In this document: one piece after another, positions 59,113 through 64,000 of the stretch
Position numbering within the stretch: the first letter of the stretch is position 1
How the letters are laid out: each line of letters starts with the position of its first letter
Origin: Diplosphaera chodatii
Taxonomy: Eukaryota > Chlorophyta > Trebouxiophyceae > Prasiolales > Stichococcaceae
DNA length: 64,000 nt
Reading direction: 5' to 3'
Assembly: GCA_032358165.1 (NCBI GenBank)
Contig: JAALGY010000041.1
Location: 1,426,001 to 1,490,000 of the forward strand
Notes under the pieces: generated by a model
Database searches by the model: none
Seen by the model: only the letters and a program-made list of their open reading frames with translations
What the model was told of the DNA's origin: nothing
Translations under genes and position numbers: made by a program

Positions 59113-59786
59113 CCTGGCCGCACGCAACGTCGCTAATACGCTCCGTGAGACGTCCTGCGGTGTCGGGGTGTCGCGGCCAGTGGCTTGCATCAAACGATGG
59201 CGAAGGGGCGGGCTCCCTGGGACGGATGTGGCATCAATAATTCGACAGACAAGCGATGCTAGGCAATGCTTTGTCCTGCAGGATGTGGATATATTGCTGA
59301 TATGATCCTGTGTCAGCGGATGTAATGAATTGACACGCTGCAGCAATCGAGCGGCGTTTGAGGTAGCAAGAAGGAAGTGTCCCACATACTATTGGAGACT
59401 GCAGGCAGGGCGGTCTACATTGACACTTGATCTCAGACCAGCTTTCGACTATTGCACACTGGCATCCACATTGGAAGGCCAGCCAGGTGCAGGAACTGTG
59501 AGCTCAGTTACAGTTCAGCTGTCCGCACAGCCACCTCCGCAGAAGATGGAGCTCGCTCATAGCTAGCACTGCATGTTCACGCTGCAGTACAGCGAGGCGG
59601 CGTGCAAGAAGACAAAATCAACAAAACCAGGAGCCGACCAGAGGTTCTGTATGACAGTTCTGAGAAAGCAGCAAGATGAAGGACGTGTTGTTGGCTGTGC
59701 ATCACCATACAGATGTCCCCAGGCACCCTGCGCCGTCACCCACTGCTGGGTGCGGGATAGCAGCTAACGTCATCTGCCCGGGCAGC
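59113..59786. other. Intergenic region upstream of GID8
   Basis: 674 bases holding the GID8 promoter and the 3' end of the next minus-strand gene. A 78-codon plus-strand frame (59,330-59,566) has no supporting features. Nothing else is seen. Confidence 0.45.
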
Positions 59787-62700
59787 TCATCGGAAAAGCG
59801 GCACGTTGGGGTCCCCCATGACACGCTGCGCGGCGCCGAGCCCCTCTGTCAGCCGGCCGTACGCCACCTTGTCGAACAGCTCCGGCTGCAGCGCCAGGAT
59901 GCGCGGCGAACGTGCCAAGGCCCCACTGGAGGCGCCTGCAGAAGCACAGCAGCACAGCAGGTGAGCGGTTTAGCCTACTGCAACCTGACATTGCTGCGAT
60001 GGAGCGCAAAGGCTGCCAGCAACGGCTTCAGGGAGCATTCAAGCAGGCAAGCTTGCAGGCCCCAACAAGTGTTCTGGTGCCAGCACCTGCGCTGCCGCCA
60101 AAGAGCGAAGGGGAGTCGCTCAGTTGCCGGTCCGTGGGCGCCGCGGGCGTCGGCTGCCAGCCGCCGGACGCAAAACCGCTGGACATGGCCGCTGTTGCGC
60201 CACCAAGGCGGGGCGAAGCCTGCAGCAGTGGCGTGACTGTGGGCTGAAGTCGCTCAGTGCAACTTTTGCTTCACTTTCTGATGTTAGTGATGTTGAGGCA
60301 TCATTACAAGGGTGGTGAGTAAATCATCCTGCAAGTTGGCCGGCATGCAAGGCTCAACAGCACATGTGCAGATGTGAAGGTCACCTCCGCAGCGCTGAGC
60401 GCATCAAACAGCTGCTTGAAGCTGGTGGGCACGGGGGCGCGGCCGAACCCTGCAGGGGGACGGGCGGCTGCGGCGCCACGGCCACGGCCGCCGCGCCCGC
60501 CCCGCCCCGCCGAAGTGCGCCGCCCCTCTGCCGGCACATGGTTCGCCCACCGCCCCTGCATTGCAGCCGATGGACACACATGCGGTTGCTCGAGGAGAGC
60601 GCAGCTGGATGTCCAGACACTCCCCACAACAGTGTATAGGGTTAGACACATTGAAAAGCCATGAAAAGCCAGTGAACAGGACTGGTCAGCCATCGGGATG
60701 GAAGGAATAGGCTTGTGCCGAGGGGGGCACCTTGCGCACGGGGCGCGGCTCCTCCACGTAGTCGGCGTCGTACGCCAGCTTCTTGTCGGTGGGCTTGCGA
60801 CCGCGCTTGCCCAGCAGCTCCGTCGCCGCCGGCGGCAGCGCCTCGTGCAGCACGCCTGCACAGACGCCAGCCGCCAGGGTCAGCAGAAACACGTATAGGG
60901 CATGGGACCGGGCATGGCAGACGGAGGCACTTATTGGAAGCGCAGGCGTCAGATTTGGCAGCTCGCCCAGCTGCCCGACTGACCTGCGGACAGCGCTGCG
61001 AGGTGCTGGGGTGGCGGCGGCGCCATGAGCCCCGCCGCACGGCCCGCCTGCGTTGCTGCGGGGCCGGCCGACGCCCACGATGCTGTGCGTGCCTTCAGAC
61101 ATCCAAACGGCACGCTTGGCGCCGGGGTCAAGTGTTTGGTTATGCTGACGCCATGTCAAGCTGCTGGTAAGCAGCAAGATAATTCATATGCAAGAGCAGC
61201 ACACGAGGCAGCGTACAGAAGGTTGTATGCAGGAGGCCAGCACCTGCAGGGCTGTCTCGCCAGCGGTGGCTGCTTCGGCTGCGGCTGCGGCGCCGCGAGC
61301 CGGCGGCGGCTGCATCGTGGCATCAGCGCCCGCGCGGTGCAGCACAACAGGCGGCGCGGCCATGGCGGCGACGGGGGTGTGATCTGCCCATCGGCCCCGC
61401 TTGGGCAAGGGCACCGCGGCCGCCAGCTCATCATCATCTGCCAGATGGTTGGTGCGCGCGCCTGCACAGATGCGCTGACAACATGAATTGAAAACAAATG
61501 GGCCACGGCACAAGCCTGCCCAGGTACACGCTGTGGGGTCATCCGCTGCTGCAGCTCCTTGGTGTCAGTCAGCTGGCTGCTGTCGACATGTGTGGACTGG
61601 TGTAGGGTCTTTTGCAGCGGTCGTGGCTTGCTGTCTGCAGGGAAGCTCGGAGAGACTGGACGACCCTATTGTTGCCAAGCAGGGACCATGCAGGACTGCG
61701 GTGGGGTGGTGCGCACCTGTGATGGGGTTGATCTGGCCGCGTATCGGCTTGCGCGGCCGCCGGGTGGGCAGCTGCGCCAGCACCGGCAGCGCGTCAGACG
61801 GTGCAGCCGCCGGCGCCGGCGGCTGCACAGCAGACACAGCTGCTCTCAGCCCCGACTATGACGTGCTCCTTCACCGAGGCTAGCTGAGGCACAACAGCCA
61901 ACAATGGCAATGCGACCCATGAAGCGGCCGGATTCATCGGGGAAGCGCATGCCAGCATGACCGCATGGCAGCACAGCGTCTCGATTGTTGCATTTCCGCA
62001 GCAAGCGACCGCACACCTTGGTGCGCTTGCGGCGCGCCGCCCCGGTGACTGGCGGCGCCACCGGCCGGGGCACCGGCACGTTCGAAGCGTTGGATGCGTT
62101 GTCCTGCACCATCTGACGACAGAATCAGCACCGGGCTTTGCATGCTCCGGCCCGGATGCCAGGAAGCCCACAGACTGCTGAACTGCCGCACTGCGAGCTT
62201 ACAGCCGATGGGTGCGGACCGCTGGGAGTCCGATGTGCAGTGCAGCTCAGACACTGCAGTGCTGCATGGGCGACCAGGGCGTCACGAGACGGCGGCGCAC
62301 CTCGGTGGGCGTGCCGGACACGGTGCGGCCCCGCAGCGAGCGCACCGCGGGGCCCACCAGCGGCTCCGCTGCCGGCGGCGCCCCGTCGGTCTCCGGAGAG
62401 GAGCCGCTGCCGTTACCGCCGCTGCCCCCGGCCCCGCTGCCGGCCCCGCCGCCGCTGCCTGTTGTGGTTTGCACAGGAGCTCAGTCGCCCCTGACTGCGA
62501 GCCTTATCTCGGGGAACAAGATGCATGTCACGACCACACATGGGTTCGGGTAGCTGATGCACATTGCTCGTCAGCAGTGCCCCTCTCAGCACGCTCGCGC
62601 ACCATCGCCAGTGGTGCTGCCTCGCTGGCCCCGCTTCCAGCCCCCCTTCCAGCCGCCGTTCCACCCCAGGGCCGGCTCTTCAGGCGCTGCAGCATCGCCG

Positions 62701-64000
62701 ACATGCTCCTCGACGGCGTCAGGCAGCGGGCTGCTGCCCCGACTCGCCTTGGCAGCCAGCGCCGATGCAGCCCGGGCGCCCCGCTTCCCTGCTCCATTTA
62801 CACGCATGTAGAGCTGAGCGCTTTGTGCGTGTCACAGAGGAAACCGGCTGATGGTGGCCTCTGGTGTGTCTGCGCTCACATTTGCTGATGGGTGCTCACC
62901 TGTGCGGCGACTGGTGATCAGTGGCGGCTCCTCCTCAGGCAAGTCTGAGGTTGACAACACAGCAGTCAGGTTGAACCCTTATGTATCCAAGGTCAATCCT
63001 TGCCGGGTATTGGCTTGGATGTGCTGCTCCCAAGGATGCAGGTGCTGACTGCATGTGCCAGGGGCTGGCTGGCACCTTGCTGGGCTGGCGGGTCAGCAGC
63101 GGGCTCGGCGCTGGAGTCCCGGGCGTCGACTGCCGCCGCCGCCTGGTCGTCACCGCTGGGCTGCGCCTCCTCCGCGGCTTCTGCGTGATTTGAATGCTCG
63201 GTCACTCTGGGCTCGGAATTATATCGGTATCTTTTGCACACACAGCTCGTTCCATATATATACATGTATGACATCAGCTGTGGGTGCACCTGAGCATGGT
63301 GCAAGAGATGAGGCAAGGAGTGGCTGGAATCAGGCTGTGTTTTGCATGATGCGCACGGCAACTCACGCCAGTCAGAACGAACCTTGGAAAAATCGCGAGG
63401 AAGCGCGGCGCGGCGGCGGCACATGTGGCACAGCCCTGGCTTTGGCCGCCTTGGCCTTCGGCTTGGCCTTCTCCTTTGCCGCCCTGCCCTTTGCCGCCAG
63501 CCTGCCTTTCGGGTTGGCCTTCGGCTTTGGCTTGGCGACCTCCTCCTCCGGATCAGAGTCCGGCTGCGCTTCTGGCTCTGGCGTGTCTGCTGCCGCTGCC
63601 TCAGCTGGTGCTGCTTCAGGCTGCGACGCCGGCTCCGCATCCGCAGGGTCTGCCTTGACATCTGCCGAGGGTGCCGCCTCCTCGCTGTCAGCTCGGGGTT
63701 CACTCCCCGCAGCAGCCTCGGGCTCTGCTGCGTCTGGCTGCCGGGCGCCGCTGCTTTCGGCTGGGCTGGCCTCGACCCCCTCAGCTGCGGCTGCATCAGC
63801 TTCAGCAGCGCCCTGAGGCACCTCTGCCGTGGCATCAGTGTCGTCCTCTGCCTTGACAGCGGCGGCGGCGGCGGCATCGTCTGCGTCAGCTGCAGTGGGC
63901 GGCTGCCCATCTACCTGGCCCTCTTCGTGCTCAGCTGGCTCTGCCATGTCAGGCTCGACTGCTGTCGCTGCTGCCGCTGCCCTGCCCTTCCCCTTGCCCT
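59787..64000 (-). CDS. Long low-complexity acidic/basic, probably nuclear protein, function unknown (may continue past right edge)
   Basis: A chain of minus-strand exons with uniform composition and good splice sites. The rightmost starts at an ATG at 63947 (MAEPAEHEEGQVDGQPPTAA), but the frame is open to the window edge (KGKGRAAAAATAVEPD), so the start is uncertain. It is Glu/Ala/Asp-rich, then Lys-rich (KPKPKANPKGRLAAKGRAAK) and RRASSRFF. Later exons give VGPAVRSLRGRTVSGTPTE, PVTGAARRKRTK, LPTRRPRKPIRGQINPITG, PLPKRGRWADHTP, LLGKRGRKPTDKKLAYDADY, GRWANHVPAEGRRTSAGRGG and FGRAPVPTSFKQLFDALSAA. The last exon ends PRILALQPELFDKVAYGRLT and DPNVPLFR, stop at 59787. Repeated KRGR/RRPRKP patches look like AT-hook or nuclear-localisation motifs, suggesting a chromatin or transcription protein. 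No catalytic domain is visible. It could be two genes. Confidence 0.5.

Overview
The window is nuclear DNA of a green alga, most likely a trebouxiophyte chlorophyte. The reasons are dense short introns with GT donors and TGCAG-type acceptors, GC-rich codon use, short intergenic gaps, plastid- and thylakoid-targeted products, plant-type gene families (a NARA5-like plastid pfkB protein, FAD synthase in the plant domain order) and genes that plants lost but algae kept (selenoprotein T, soluble-type adenylyl cyclase). There is no operon structure, transposon, tRNA, rRNA or CRISPR that I can support. Genes were rebuilt by joining exons whose reading phase fits and whose protein matches known families. 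Exon ends quoted as exact were checked for phase; ranges given as approximate were not.

Left third (1-23,500). The minus strand starts with the N-terminal half of VPS34 (start 2724; the kinase domain is off the left edge). A small one-pass membrane protein (3219-3401, COA3-like) and an O6-methylguanine-DNA methyltransferase (4487-5355) follow on the plus strand. A very large minus-strand gene (about 5.9-18.9 kb) encodes a soluble-type adenylyl cyclase: two class III cyclase halves, an AAA-type ATPase and a helical repeat tail. Its first cyclase half is split by a serine/proline/alanine-rich insert of roughly 600 residues, and its N-terminus carries a polyglutamine run. Divergent from it are a plastid NARA5-like pfkB kinase homologue (19,639-22,136) and a small Tat-type thylakoid lumen protein (22,639-23,025).

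Middle (23,500-43,000). In order: FAD synthase (minus), DRG2 GTPase (plus), a secreted papain-type cysteine peptidase (minus), a secreted hydroxyproline-rich-type protein with an apparent frame break (plus), coproporphyrinogen III oxidase (plus), a bestrophin-family channel (minus) and selenoprotein T (plus) with an in-frame TGA for selenocysteine.

Right third (43,000-64,000). An organelle-type AAA ATPase (minus), an organellar TsaD/Qri7-type tRNA t6A enzyme (plus), a Raf-like (TKL) protein kinase with a repeated C-terminal tail (plus), a low-complexity coiled-coil protein (minus), GID8 of the CTLH/GID ubiquitin ligase (minus), and a long low-complexity, basic/acidic, probably nuclear protein (minus) that reaches the right edge.

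Most plus-strand genes start back to back with a minus-strand gene, leaving 0.5-1.1 kb shared promoter gaps. The genes do not form one pathway. Chloroplast function (NARA5, coproporphyrinogen oxidase, lumen protein), bicarbonate/cAMP biology (soluble-type cyclase, bestrophin) and housekeeping (VPS34, DRG2, GID8, TsaD, FAD synthase) are mixed, as expected for ordinary algal chromosome arms. The observations I rate highest are the selenoprotein T TGA, the split cyclase domain, and the in-frame GC-AG intron of DRG2.
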